DNA of 64,000 nucleotides from Serratia ureilytica. GTDB lineage: Bacteria; Pseudomonadota; Gammaproteobacteria; Enterobacterales; Enterobacteriaceae. The stretch's first letter is position 1; every line of letters begins with the position of its first letter. The stretch spans positions 1-64,000 of the forward strand of contig NZ_JABXOF010000010.1 in the NCBI RefSeq assembly GCF_013375155.1. Reading direction: 5' to 3'. The notes under the pieces are model-generated. The model worked only from the letters and a program-made list of their open reading frames with translations. It did no database searches and was not told the DNA's origin. This document shows positions 27,201 to 35,953 of the stretch, piece after piece. A program made the translations under genes and the position numbers.

Positions 27201-29286
27201 CAGCAGACAGGAGCTGGAGTCACAAAACGAGATTGTCATCGGGCTTCAAGCGATAGCCAAGCAGAGCAAAGAACTGATGAGGCAGTTGCGCAGGCCCACC
27301 GGGGATAAAAACCTGTACAACAGTCTGGGACAGGATATCCAACGAGCAGAGAAAAAAGTCAAACATCTGCGTCGGCAGGAAAATGACATCGACGCTTTCC
27401 AAAAGACGAACCAGTCGCTGGCTGAGACCAATAAGTTGCTGGCAGCGTCGCGCAAAAAATCCGCCGCGCTGGCAATGCTGACGAAAGATCGCGAGCCAAG
27501 CCAGCGTTCCCGATTTATGAACAAAGAGATTGCGCAGGTCGCGGAGACGATAAATGCCCTGGAAAAGAAACGTGATCTCCTCGCCGCAATCGATAAAAGC
27601 CAGCGCCATCATCTTACCCAGCAAGGGATTAATCTACAATCGCTCGGCAATGAGCGCAAAAATCTGCGTGACGGCAGAATTAATGCCGGCGCCGCTATCG
27701 TTACCCTAAAAGAACAACGGCAATCGATAGCGCAGGAGCGCTATCGATCCGCACAGGCAGGCAATCAAGCGCGCCTCGACAAGCTGGAAAAATTACGCAA
27801 CACCAGCAGCGCAGGCTTTTCTGTCGCCAAAAGTGCCGCCATAGGGGGAGCTAACCTGCTGGCGCCGGGAATCGAATTTGAAAAACAGCTTTCTCAACTG
27901 CGGGCACAGCTGAATCTGGGCAAGTCCGATCCGCAGCTCACGACTCTCGAGCAGCAGGCTCGCGGTATGAGCCAATCCGGTTATACCCCGGATCAAGCCC
28001 TACAAGCGCAAACAGCGCTGGCAAAACAAGGGTTGAATGCCAAGGAAATTTTAACGGCTTCGCCCGCCGCACTGACACTCTCCGCCGCGACAGGCAGCAG
28101 CGTCAACGAAACCGTCGCAACGATGACGGAAATGCAGCGCAGCTTCAATCTGGGCCCCGATCAATTCGATCGTATTGCCGATGTATTGGCGCTGGCCAGC
28201 AATCAATATGGCATGGATGTTCGGGCCGTTGGTGCAGCCATGAAAAGTAAAGCCACAACAGGTGCCGATATCTTCAGTGCGGCGCAACAGATTGCGCCTT
28301 TGGGCAGAGAAAAACTCCAGGCCAACCAGGTTGCCGGCTCAGCGCAGCACTTGGTCACCGTCAAAGGCGACAATATAGAGGGTGATATCCAAAAGCTTTT
28401 TGCCTCATGGGATAGCCTGAGAATCAACTTGTTTACCGGCCAAAACGCAGCCCTGCGGGAACTGACCCAAACGGCGACAGAGTGGCTGGTAAAACTGAAT
28501 ACCTGGATAACCAATAATCCGGCGTTAGCCGGCACCTTGCTGCAGGTCGCCGGTGGGCTCACGTTATTGCTCGGCGGCCTCAGCGGCGTCAGCCTGGTCG
28601 CCACCCAGGTACTCTCAGGGTTCTCTATTATCAGCGGCGCGATCCTAAAGGCCGGGCAAGCCATGATGTGGCTGGGGCGTATAGCGATGGCCAACCCGCT
28701 GCTGGCCATTGTCGGCCTGGTTGCGCTTGCCGCTTTCACCCTGATTGAAAACTGGGACAAGGTCGGCCCCTTCTTTAGCCACCTTTGGGAGCAGATATCG
28801 GCAGGGTGTGAGGCGCTGAAGAATTACATTTCAGACACCATTGATGGCTGGATAAAACAACTGACTTCATTGACCGAATATCTTCCCGACTGGATGCAAT
28901 TTGGCGATAAGAGCGGCACCTCTGGCAATGCCGAAAACGGCAGCGCCTGGTTTGCCGGCAAGTTCGATCGCGGGGGAGACATTCCTGCCGGACAATTCGG
29001 CATTGTAGGCGAAAACGGTCCTGAGTTGGTCAGCGGCCCCGTTCAAGTGACCGGCCGCCGCCATACGGCCGCCATGTCGGCGGCTTTACTGTCGCTCAGC
29101 GCGCCTGTAATGCCGGCCTCACCGGTAGCAGGTTCGCTGGTAACCCAAATCCAGGTTCCGTCGGTCACTATCAACATCACTGCCGGCGCCGGTCAGAATG
29201 AACAAGACATCGGCCGCGAAGTCGCGCGGCAATTTGAATTGCTTGCTCATCGCCAAGCGGCAAACGCCCGCAGTCGGATGAGTTAA
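27193..29286 (+). CDS. T: tape measure protein T
   Basis: A 697-residue protein (P2 gpT: 815) that sets tail length and sits inside the tube. Order: long coiled coil (about 1-200), a TP901-type tape measure core (FEKQLSQLRAQLNLG, SGYTPDQALQAQTALAKQG), hydrophobic segments at about 445-520, and a C-terminal part with GIVGENGPELVSGP. Being about 15% shorter than P2 gpT, it predicts a somewhat shorter tail. Starts inside the E' frame. Confidence 0.94.
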   Translation: MSNSRQELESQNEIVIGLQAIAKQSKELMRQLRRPTGDKNLYNSLGQDIQRAEKKVKHLRRQENDIDAFQKTNQSLAETNKLLAASRKKSAALAMLTKDREPSQRSRFMNKEIAQVAETINALEKKRDLLAAIDKSQRHHLTQQGINLQSLGNERKNLRDGRINAGAAIVTLKEQRQSIAQERYRSAQAGNQARLDKLEKLRNTSSAGFSVAKSAAIGGANLLAPGIEFEKQLSQLRAQLNLGKSDPQLTTLEQQARGMSQSGYTPDQALQAQTALAKQGLNAKEILTASPAALTLSAATGSSVNETVATMTEMQRSFNLGPDQFDRIADVLALASNQYGMDVRAVGAAMKSKATTGADIFSAAQQIAPLGREKLQANQVAGSAQHLVTVKGDNIEGDIQKLFASWDSLRINLFTGQNAALRELTQTATEWLVKLNTWITNNPALAGTLLQVAGGLTLLLGGLSGVSLVATQVLSGFSIISGAILKAGQAMMWLGRIAMANPLLAIVGLVALAAFTLIENWDKVGPFFSHLWEQISAGCEALKNYISDTIDGWIKQLTSLTEYLPDWMQFGDKSGTSGNAENGSAWFAGKFDRGGDIPAGQFGIVGENGPELVSGPVQVTGRRHTAAMSAALLSLSAPVMPASPVAGSLVTQIQVPSVTINITAGAGQNEQDIGREVARQFELLAHRQAANARSRMS

Positions 29287-29305
29287 TCTCGCGAATAGGA
29301 GAAAT

Positions 29306-29782
29306 ATGATGATGCTGACCCTCGGCATGTTTGTTTTTATGTTGAAAACCGTGCCTTATCAAAGCATGCAACGCAGCGCCAATTACCGCTGGCCGACCCT
29401 GCCGCGCATCGGCCAGCGCCCTGCCGCGCAGTTTCTGGGAGTAGACAATGAGAAAATAACGCTGACGGGAGTCTTGGTACCGGAAGTAACCGGAGGGACA
29501 TTATCATTGATGGCGCTTCAGCTCATGGCTGCCCAAGGCAGAGCCTGGCCGCTGATCGAGGGCAATGGAACTATTCATGGGATGTATGTCATTGAAAGCA
29601 TAGTCGACACGAAAACCCAGCTTTTCTCGAACGGCAGCGCGCGACAGATAGAGTTTACGATCAATCTGATGCGCGTTGATGAATCGCTGATCGCCATGTT
29701 CGGCGATCTGCGCCAACAAGCCTCTGACCTTGCCGATAAAGCAGGTCAGGCTGCGGCGCGGCTCGGGGAGATGCTGCCGTGA
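29306..29782 (+). CDS. U: tail protein U
   Basis: A 158-residue protein (P2 gpU: 159) with the conserved start LGMFVFMLKTVPYQSMQR. It acts at the baseplate hub/tail tube interface. Three consecutive ATG codons (29306, 29309, 29312) follow AGGAG; the exact one is uncertain. It overlaps D by 4 bp. Confidence 0.93.
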   Translation: MMMLTLGMFVFMLKTVPYQSMQRSANYRWPTLPRIGQRPAAQFLGVDNEKITLTGVLVPEVTGGTLSLMALQLMAAQGRAWPLIEGNGTIHGMYVIESIVDTKTQLFSNGSARQIEFTINLMRVDESLIAMFGDLRQQASDLADKAGQAAARLGEMLP

Positions 29783-30873
29783 TCACGCAAACCCCCGTCC
29801 CTATTGGCGCGCTCATTGCGCCAGACTATGCCCTGTTTTTACAGCAAGCGGACATCACGGAGGCTTTCCGCCACCGTCTGCTCTCATTGACGTTAACCGA
29901 TAATCGCGGTTTTACCGCGGATCGATTGGATCTTGAGCTCGACGATGCGGATGGGCAAATCGCCATGCCCAAACGCGGCCAAACGCTCACCGTGAAGCTC
30001 GGCTGGAAAGGACAAGCCTTGATCGACAAAGGCAAGTTTATCGTTGATGAAATCGAACATCGTGGCGCACCGGATAAACTCGTCATTCGGGCCCGCAGCG
30101 TCGACTTTCGAAACTCGATGAACGTGGCGCGAGATCATTCCTATCACGATCGCACCCTTGGTGACATCGTCAACGAAGTGGCCAACCGTAACCGGATGGG
30201 GCATACGCTGGCGGCAGGACTGGCAGAGATCAAAATCACGCATATAGATCAGTCTCAGGAAACGGATGTCGCCTTTCTTACCCGGCTGGCGACCATGAAT
30301 GGTGCCGTCGCCGCCATTAAAAATGAACGCCTGCTGTTTCTGGTCCCAGGTTCCGGTCTAAGCATCTCGGGCAAACCTCTGCCGTCACTGACTTTGGAAC
30401 GCAGCGATGGCGACCAGCACTACTTCAATGTGGCCGATCGGAACGCTTACACCGGCGTTATTGCCAAATGGCAAGATACTCAGCATGCCAGGCAACAGCA
30501 GATGACAGTACAACGTGAGGAAGGGAATACCACAGATGAAAATGCGGCTTCAAGCTATCTGGCAGGTGAAAGCAATAACGTTTTTACCCTGCCGACGCTC
30601 TACGCGAACAAAGAAAGCGCAATGCGTGCGGCAAAAGCGAGGTGGGCAAACATTCAACAAGGGAATGTGCAATTTTCCATAAACCTCGCCGTCGGCCGGC
30701 CTGATCTCAGTCCAGAAACGCCGATCCACCTGAGTGGATTCAAAGAGGTTATCGACAGACAACCTTGGATCATTAGTCAAGTCGTTCACACGCTGAATGA
30801 TCGAGGTTTCTCCACCAGCCTCGCATTAGATGTACTGACTCAACGCATGGAGTTTGCAATCACGGAGGGGTGA
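29779..30873 (+). CDS. D: baseplate hub protein D (VgrG/Pvc8-like)
   Basis: A 364-residue GPD-family protein (P2 gpD: 387), homologous to the hub part of VgrG and T4 gp27, which joins tube to spike. The N-terminal LTDNRGFTADRLDLELDD and the QETDVAFLTRLA block are typical. Starts with GTG at 29779, overlapping the U stop. Last gene of the FI-to-D operon. Confidence 0.94.
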   Translation: MITQTPVPIGALIAPDYALFLQQADITEAFRHRLLSLTLTDNRGFTADRLDLELDDADGQIAMPKRGQTLTVKLGWKGQALIDKGKFIVDEIEHRGAPDKLVIRARSVDFRNSMNVARDHSYHDRTLGDIVNEVANRNRMGHTLAAGLAEIKITHIDQSQETDVAFLTRLATMNGAVAAIKNERLLFLVPGSGLSISGKPLPSLTLERSDGDQHYFNVADRNAYTGVIAKWQDTQHARQQQMTVQREEGNTTDENAASSYLAGESNNVFTLPTLYANKESAMRAAKARWANIQQGNVQFSINLAVGRPDLSPETPIHLSGFKEVIDRQPWIISQVVHTLNDRGFSTSLALDVLTQRMEFAITEG

Positions 30874-30893
30874 TAATTCATTTGCATCTTAAT

Positions 30894-30922
30894 CTTGCTT
30901 TTGCGAGTTAATGAGCTATTAT
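30894..30922 (+). promoter_or_regulatory. predicted ogr promoter overlapped by the 15-bp repeat (copy 2)
   Basis: -35 TTGCTT (30895-30900), 16-bp spacer, -10 TATTAT (30917-30922). The 15-bp repeat CTTGCTTTTGCGAGT (30894-30908), identical to 12538-12552, covers the -35. If the repeat is a CI operator, the repressor would silence ogr directly. Confidence 0.55.
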
Positions 30923-30962
30923 AAGTCATATAACCTGATGTAGCAGAACGAGGGATTCAACT

Positions 30963-31190
30963 ATGATGCACTGTCCATTATGCGGTCACGTGGCCCACAC
31001 TCGCTCCAGCCGCTATCTGAGCGAGTCGACCAAAGAGCGTTACCATCAATGCCGCAACATCAATTGCAGCTGCACGTTCGCCACGCACGAGTCCGTCGCG
31101 CGGGTGATCGTCAAACCTGGCGATGACATTATCCCGGCGCAGCCTCACCCGCCGGAGAGTCAGCAGAAACAAAGCGCCGCGGCGCTGTAA
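30963..31190 (+). CDS. ogr: Ogr/Delta-type late transcription activator
   Basis: A 75-residue zinc-finger activator (P2 Ogr: 72) with Cys4, Cys7, Cys30 and Cys35 in the pattern CPLC...CRNINC and the conserved FATHESV. It binds TGT-N12-ACA sites and contacts the RNA polymerase alpha subunit to start late transcription. Two such sites are found, before X and before FI. ATG at 30963 or 30966. Confidence 0.95.
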   Translation: MMHCPLCGHVAHTRSSRYLSESTKERYHQCRNINCSCTFATHESVARVIVKPGDDIIPAQPHPPESQQKQSAAAL

Positions 31191-31195
31191 TGCAA

Positions 31196-31217
31196 AAAGC
31201 CTGCTTATGCAGGCTTT
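31196..31217 (+). terminator. ogr terminator
   Basis: A 9-bp AAAGCCTGC/GCAGGCTTT stem with a TTAT loop at the right end of the element. Confidence 0.8.
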
Positions 31218-31276
31218 ATTATGTTGGCGGTGCGCAGACGAAATCTCGCAAATGCAACCTGCCGAGGTTTTAAGAT

Positions 31277-31305
31277 AAAAAAAGGGGTTGGCATAGGCCA
31301 ACCCC
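31277..31305 (-). terminator. rplS operon terminator
   Basis: A 9-bp GGGGTTGGC/GCCAACCCC stem followed on the minus strand by seven T residues, 29 bp beyond the rplS stop. Confidence 0.9.
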
Positions 31306-31333
31306 TGATAACTATTAACTTTTGGATGCAGCG

Positions 31334-31705
<372 letters not shown>

Positions 31706-31738
31706 CTAGGTAAACTGATATATCGGTCCCGTCTGATG

Positions 31739-32506
31739 TCAGACGTTTCCTTCATAGTCCTGTTGCCTGGTCTGATGTTCCCGTTGGAACTCAGCCAGCA
31801 ACACCGCTTGCTCGTCAGTCAGAGCTAGGCTTTCTAGAAGTTCAGGTCTTCTAAGCCAGGTTCGGCCCAGCGACTGCTTTAAGCGCCAGCGACGTATCTC
31901 GGCATGGTTGCCCGACAGCAGAACCGGCGGTACTTCCATTCCTTCCAACACCTCGGGGCGGGTATAGTGCGGGCAGTCCAGCAATCCGTCGGCGAAGGAG
32001 TCTTCCTCCGCTGAGGCCTGATGGCCCAGCACACCCGGTATGAAACGGGCGACTGAATCAATCAGGGTCATCGCCGGCAGTTCCCCGCCGCTGAGAACGT
32101 AATCGCCGATTGACCATTCTTCGTCAATTTCGGTTTGGATTACGCGCTCGTCTATCCCTTCGTAACGGCCGCACACCAGAATCATCTTCTGATTGGCCGC
32201 CAGTTCGCACACGCCGGTTTGATCCAGCTTGCGCCCCTGAGGTGACAGATAAATCACCTTTGCTCCCTCGCCTGCCGCTGCTTTCGCCGCATGAATGGCT
32301 TCCCGTAAAGGTTGCACCATCATCAGCATTCCCGGGCCGCCGCCGTAAGGGCGATCGTCCACGGTACGATGCCGGTCGTAGGTGAAGTCGCGAGGACTCC
32401 AACACTGCACGCTCAGCAGGCCATTTTTTACTGCCCGGCCAGTCACCCCGTAATCGGTGATAGCGCGGAACATCTCAGGAAACAGGCTTACAATACCGAT
32501 GAACAC
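31739..32506 (-). CDS. trmD: TrmD, tRNA (m1G37) methyltransferase
   Basis: Methylates N1 of G37 in tRNAs reading CNN codons, preventing frameshifts. The 255-residue protein has the SPOUT knot with the S-adenosylmethionine loops ([11 protein letters not shown] and [10 protein letters not shown]) and the flexible linker SAEEDSF. Lies 48 bp upstream of rplS in the operon. Confidence 0.98.
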   Translation of the reverse strand: MFIGIVSLFPEMFRAITDYGVTGRAVKNGLLSVQCWSPRDFTYDRHRTVDDRPYGGGPGMLMMVQPLREAIHAAKAAAGEGAKVIYLSPQGRKLDQTGVCELAANQKMILVCGRYEGIDERVIQTEIDEEWSIGDYVLSGGELPAMTLIDSVARFIPGVLGHQASAEEDSFADGLLDCPHYTRPEVLEGMEVPPVLLSGNHAEIRRWRLKQSLGRTWLRRPELLESLALTDEQAVLLAEFQREHQTRQQDYEGNV

Positions 32507-32558
32507 AAGCCAATCCCCTTACCGTTATTCCACTTGCTTCGACCGTTTGATCCGGGGG

Positions 32559-33107
32559 TCAAAAACCAGGATCCCAATCTGCCTCAATCACGCGGGCAGT
32601 GAGATCGACTTTCTTGATAACCTGCCCATGAAGAAACGGAATCAACCGCTCCTTCATGCCGAACGCATCTTTCAGGTTCGCTTTCACAACCATCACATCG
32701 TTCGAGCCGGTTTCCATCATATCGATGACTTTACCCAGCTCGTAGCCGGCGGTGGTGACTACCTGGCAGCCCATCAGGTCTTTCCAGTAGTAATCGTCAC
32801 CCTCCAGCGGAGGAAGTTGCTCAGAATCCACCATAATCTCGCGATTAGTCAGCAGATTCGCCGCGTCCCGATCGTCAATGCCTTTGACTTTGATGATCAG
32901 ATCCTGACTGTGGCGCTTCCAGTCTTCCAACTCGATATGCTGCCACTGACCCGCCTGCTGGATAAACCACGGCTGATAGTCAAAAATGCTTTCGGCGTTC
33001 TCGGTGGATGAAAACACTCTGAGCCAACCACGAATGCCGTAAGCGGACCCCATTTTACCGAGTACAATCGGCTGCTTAGGCGCTACCGGTTTGAGTTGCT
33101 TGCTCAT
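32559..33107 (-). CDS. rimM: RimM, 16S rRNA processing / 30S maturation factor
   Basis: A 182-residue assembly factor that binds S19 and helps mature the 30S head; N-terminal RimM domain and C-terminal PRC-barrel. The ATG at 33107 ([20 protein letters not shown]) matches the E. coli start; an earlier in-frame start would add three residues and lacks support. Confidence 0.97.
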   Translation of the reverse strand: MSKQLKPVAPKQPIVLGKMGSAYGIRGWLRVFSSTENAESIFDYQPWFIQQAGQWQHIELEDWKRHSQDLIIKVKGIDDRDAANLLTNREIMVDSEQLPPLEGDDYYWKDLMGCQVVTTAGYELGKVIDMMETGSNDVMVVKANLKDAFGMKERLIPFLHGQVIKKVDLTARVIEADWDPGF

Positions 33108-33125
33108 TGCCACCACCGCGACAGA

Positions 33126-33374
33126 TTAAGCTGCTTTCTTAGCGTCTTTGATCAGCGCGTGAACGCGATCAGAAACGGTTGCACCCAGACCAACCCAGTG
33201 CTCGATGCGGTCCAGGTCCAGACGCAGTGCTTCAGCCTGACCGGAAGCGATCGGGTTGAAGAAGCCTACGCGCTCGATGAAACGACCATCACGAGCGTTG
33301 CGGCTGTCGGTCACTACTACTTGATAGAACGGACGCTTTTTAGCGCCGCCACGTGCCAAACGAATTGTTACCAT
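33126..33374 (-). CDS. rpsP: 30S ribosomal protein S16
   Basis: An 82-residue protein starting [20 protein letters not shown], essential for 30S assembly. The ATG at 33374 has GAGG 5-6 bases upstream; the frame is open further upstream but that sequence is the structured leader. Confidence 0.97.
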   Translation of the reverse strand: MVTIRLARGGAKKRPFYQVVVTDSRNARDGRFIERVGFFNPIASGQAEALRLDLDRIEHWVGLGATVSDRVHALIKDAKKAA

Positions 33375-33390
33375 AACATCCTCTTTAGTT

Positions 33391-33428
33391 AATAAAACAG
33401 CCGGGCCCCATTGAGGGACGGGGCCCGG
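33391..33428 (-). terminator. terminator-like hairpin in the rpsP operon leader
   Basis: A 9-bp CCGGGCCCC/GGGGCCCGG stem with a 10-base loop, followed on the minus strand by CTGTTTTATT, lies between the promoter and rpsP. It looks like an attenuator limiting expression of the trmD operon; attenuation is reported for E. coli. Confidence 0.65.
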
Positions 33429-33450
33429 TTGCAATATAAAAAGCCCGAAA

Positions 33451-33478
33451 ATTTTACTCATTTTGGCGCAAAAAGCAA
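33451..33478 (-). promoter_or_regulatory. rpsP operon promoter
   Basis: Minus-strand -35 TTGCTT (33473-33478), 16-bp spacer, -10 TAAAAT (33451-33456). Confidence 0.6.
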
Positions 33479-33588
33479 TCTAAAGCGTCGATCGCAGGGG
33501 ACAACTTTTGCAGCCTGTCAAATTTCGGGCGGTTTTCACCGCGAACGGCGAATGCTGAAAGCGCCCGCACTCGGCGTGCGGAGGCCCG

Positions 33589-34950
33589 TCAGCGGCCAGG
33601 GAAGCCCGGCGGCATCATACCTTTCATGCCGCGCATCATCTTCGCCATACCGCCTTTCTTCATCTTCTTCATCATACGCTGCATTTCGTCGAACTGCTTC
33701 AGCAAGCGGTTGACGTCCTGCACCTGCATGCCGGCCCCCATCGCGATGCGGCGCTTGCGCGAGCCCTTGATGATTTCCGGTTTGGCACGCTCTTTCAGCG
33801 TCATCGAGTTGATGATCGCCTCCATGCGCACCAACACTTTGTCGTCCATCTGCGACTTGACGTTATCCGGCAGCTGGCCCGCGCCCGGCAGCTTGCTCAG
33901 CATATTGGCCATGCCGCCCATGTTGCGCATCTGCTTGAGCTGCTCCAGGAAGTCGGTCAGATCGAAACCGTCGCCCTTCTTCAGCTTGTTGGCCAGTTTC
34001 TCCGCCTGCTCGCGGTCGACCTTGCTTTCGATATCTTCGATCAGCGACAGCACGTCGCCCATGCCCAGGATGCGTGACGCCACGCGATCCGGATAGAACG
34101 GCTCCAGCGCTTCGGTCTTCTCGCCGACGCCGAGGAACTTGATCGGCTTGCCGGTGATGTGGCGGATGGACAACGCCGCACCGCCGCGCGCATCGCCGTC
34201 GACCTTGGTCAGCACCACGCCGGTCAGCGGCAGCGCTTCGTTAAACGCCTTGGCGGTATTGGCGGCGTCCTGGCCGGTCATGGCGTCGACCACGAACAGG
34301 GTTTCCACCGGCTTGATGGCCGCGTGCACTTGTTTGATCTCGTCCATCATCGCTTCGTCAACGTGCAGACGGCCGGCGGTATCGACGATCAGTACGTCAT
34401 AGAACTTCAGCTTGGCCTGCTGCAACGCGCGGTTGACGATGTCGATCGGTTTTTCTTTGACGTCGGACGGGAAGAAATCGATGCCGACACCTTCCGCCAG
34501 CGTTTCCAGCTGTTTGATCGCCGCCGGGCGATAAACGTCCGCGGAAACCACCAACACTTTCTTCTTCTGTTTTTCTTTCAGGAACTTGCCGAGCTTACCG
34601 ACGCTGGTGGTTTTACCGGCGCCCTGCAGGCCCGCCATCAGCACCACCGCCGGCGGCTGAGCCGCCAGATTCAGCTCGGTGTTGACTTCGCCCATCGCGG
34701 CGATCAGCTCACCCTTGACGATCTTGACGAACTCCTGCCCCGGCGTCAGGCTCTTGTTGACTTCATGGCCAACCGCGCTCTCTTTTACGCGGTTGATGAA
34801 GTCGCGCACCACCGGCAGCGCAACGTCCGCTTCCAGCAATGCCATACGCACTTCACGCAGGGTTTCCTTGATATTTTCTTCGGTCAGCCGCCCGCGGCCG
34901 CTGATATTGCGCAACGTGCGCGACAATCGATCGGTTAAATTTTCAAACAT
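33589..34950 (-). CDS. ffh: Ffh, signal recognition particle GTPase
   Basis: The 453-residue protein part of SRP, which with 4.5S RNA brings inner-membrane proteins to FtsY and SecYEG. N domain (about 1-85), GTPase domain with G1 GLQGAGKTT (about 103-111) and DTAGR, and a methionine-rich M domain (about 300-453, ending MKGMMPPGFPGR). Start at 34950 (MFENLTDRLSRTLRN) gives the E. coli length; the frame continues 21 codons upstream without support. Confidence 0.98.
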   Translation of the reverse strand: MFENLTDRLSRTLRNISGRGRLTEENIKETLREVRMALLEADVALPVVRDFINRVKESAVGHEVNKSLTPGQEFVKIVKGELIAAMGEVNTELNLAAQPPAVVLMAGLQGAGKTTSVGKLGKFLKEKQKKKVLVVSADVYRPAAIKQLETLAEGVGIDFFPSDVKEKPIDIVNRALQQAKLKFYDVLIVDTAGRLHVDEAMMDEIKQVHAAIKPVETLFVVDAMTGQDAANTAKAFNEALPLTGVVLTKVDGDARGGAALSIRHITGKPIKFLGVGEKTEALEPFYPDRVASRILGMGDVLSLIEDIESKVDREQAEKLANKLKKGDGFDLTDFLEQLKQMRNMGGMANMLSKLPGAGQLPDNVKSQMDDKVLVRMEAIINSMTLKERAKPEIIKGSRKRRIAMGAGMQVQDVNRLLKQFDEMQRMMKKMKKGGMAKMMRGMKGMMPPGFPGR

Positions 34951-35119
34951 CGTCTCATGCTCAACGTGTAATGACAGGCCGCTCCGGCGACACAATTGCG
35001 CCGATGATAACACGAAGCGAGCAGGATCTCTGCCTCAGCGTTGGAGATAGGTTGGAGTGAAACGCGCGCAACGTTATACTGACACTCCAATTAACCACGC
35101 CGAAGCAAAATTAAACGCT

Positions 35120-35911
35120 ATGCCAGTTTTCTCCATTGTGGCTTTGATGGCCTACCTGCTCAGCCTTGGACTGATCATTCCCAGTTTGTTGCGGAAGAAC
35201 AGCGCATACCGTCGGCTTGCCCTCGTCTCGGCGGTGGTGGCGCTGATTTGCCACGCCATCGCGCTGCAGCAGCGCATCTTTGACGTCAGCGCCGGGCAGA
35301 ATCTCAGCCTGCTGAACATTGGTTCCATCGTCAGCCTGATCATCTGCTCGGTGATGACCTTCGTCGCTTCGCGCGATCGCGGCTGGTTCCTGCTGCCAAT
35401 CGTCTACAGCTTTGCGATGATCAACCTGGCCTTCGCCAGCTTTATGCCCGGCGAGTTCATCACTCACCTGGAGGCCAGCCCGGAACTGATGGTGCATATC
35501 GGCCTGGCGCTGTTCTCTTACGCCACCCTGATCATCGCCGCGCTCTATGCATTGCAGCTCGCCTGGCTCGACTACCTTTTGAAAAACAAGAAGCTGACCT
35601 TCAGCGCCGACATGCCGCCGCTGATGAGCATTGAGCGCAAGATGTTCCATATCACCCAGATCGGCGTGGTGCTGCTGACGCTCACCCTGTGCACCGGCCT
35701 GCTGTACATGGATAATCTGTTCAGCAAAGAGAACGTGCATAAAGCCGTGCTGTCGATCATGGCCTGGTTCGTGTATATCGTGCTGTTGTGGGGCCACTAC
35801 CATGAGGGCTGGCGCGGCCGCCGCGTCGTCTGGTTCAGCTTCGCCGGCGCCTTCCTGCTGACGCTCGCCTACTTCGGCAGCCGTCTGATTCAGCAGGTGA
35901 TGGTGCGCTAG
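35120..35911 (+). CDS. ypjD: YpjD, CcsA-like inner-membrane protein
   Basis: A 263-residue polytopic membrane protein with about eight helices, of the cytochrome c assembly (CcsA/CcmC-like) superfamily; the tail contains WGHYHEGWRGRRVVW. The start MPVFSIVALMAYLL matches E. coli. Its exact function is unknown. Divergent from ffh and 42 bp upstream of corB, probably cotranscribed. Confidence 0.94.
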   Translation: MPVFSIVALMAYLLSLGLIIPSLLRKNSAYRRLALVSAVVALICHAIALQQRIFDVSAGQNLSLLNIGSIVSLIICSVMTFVASRDRGWFLLPIVYSFAMINLAFASFMPGEFITHLEASPELMVHIGLALFSYATLIIAALYALQLAWLDYLLKNKKLTFSADMPPLMSIERKMFHITQIGVVLLTLTLCTGLLYMDNLFSKENVHKAVLSIMAWFVYIVLLWGHYHEGWRGRRVVWFSFAGAFLLTLAYFGSRLIQQVMVR

Positions 35912-35953
35912 GCCAGCCTGGCTCAATTCTCCCTCTCTATAAGGAATACTGCA

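Larger units (their letters stand above)
11450..31217 (+). mobile_element. P2-like tail-only element (probable R-type tailocin)
   Basis: About 19.8 kb between ydiY and rplS. It contains, in P2 order, a CI-type repressor, early genes, a gpA-like replication endonuclease, gpX, holin, endolysin, R, V, W, J, I, H, G, FI, FII, E/E', T, U, D and ogr. P2 head genes Q, P, O, N, M and L, the integrase, gpS and the spanins are absent. The tail genes all look intact. This content fits a contractile phage-tail bacteriocin better than a decaying prophage. Known P2-related tail bacteriocins exist in Serratia (serracin P, from memory). An integration boundary was not identified. Confidence 0.85.

Noticed and set aside
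12538-30908. The 15-bp repeat as attL/attR of the element
   Set aside because: The repressor gene lies outside the left copy and ogr outside the right copy, and the right copy sits exactly on a promoter; an operator fits better, though an att origin is not excluded.
11450-31217. Interpretation as a complete, inducible P2-like prophage
   Set aside because: Terminase, portal, scaffold, capsid and head-completion genes, and an integrase, were looked for in both strands of the element and are not there.
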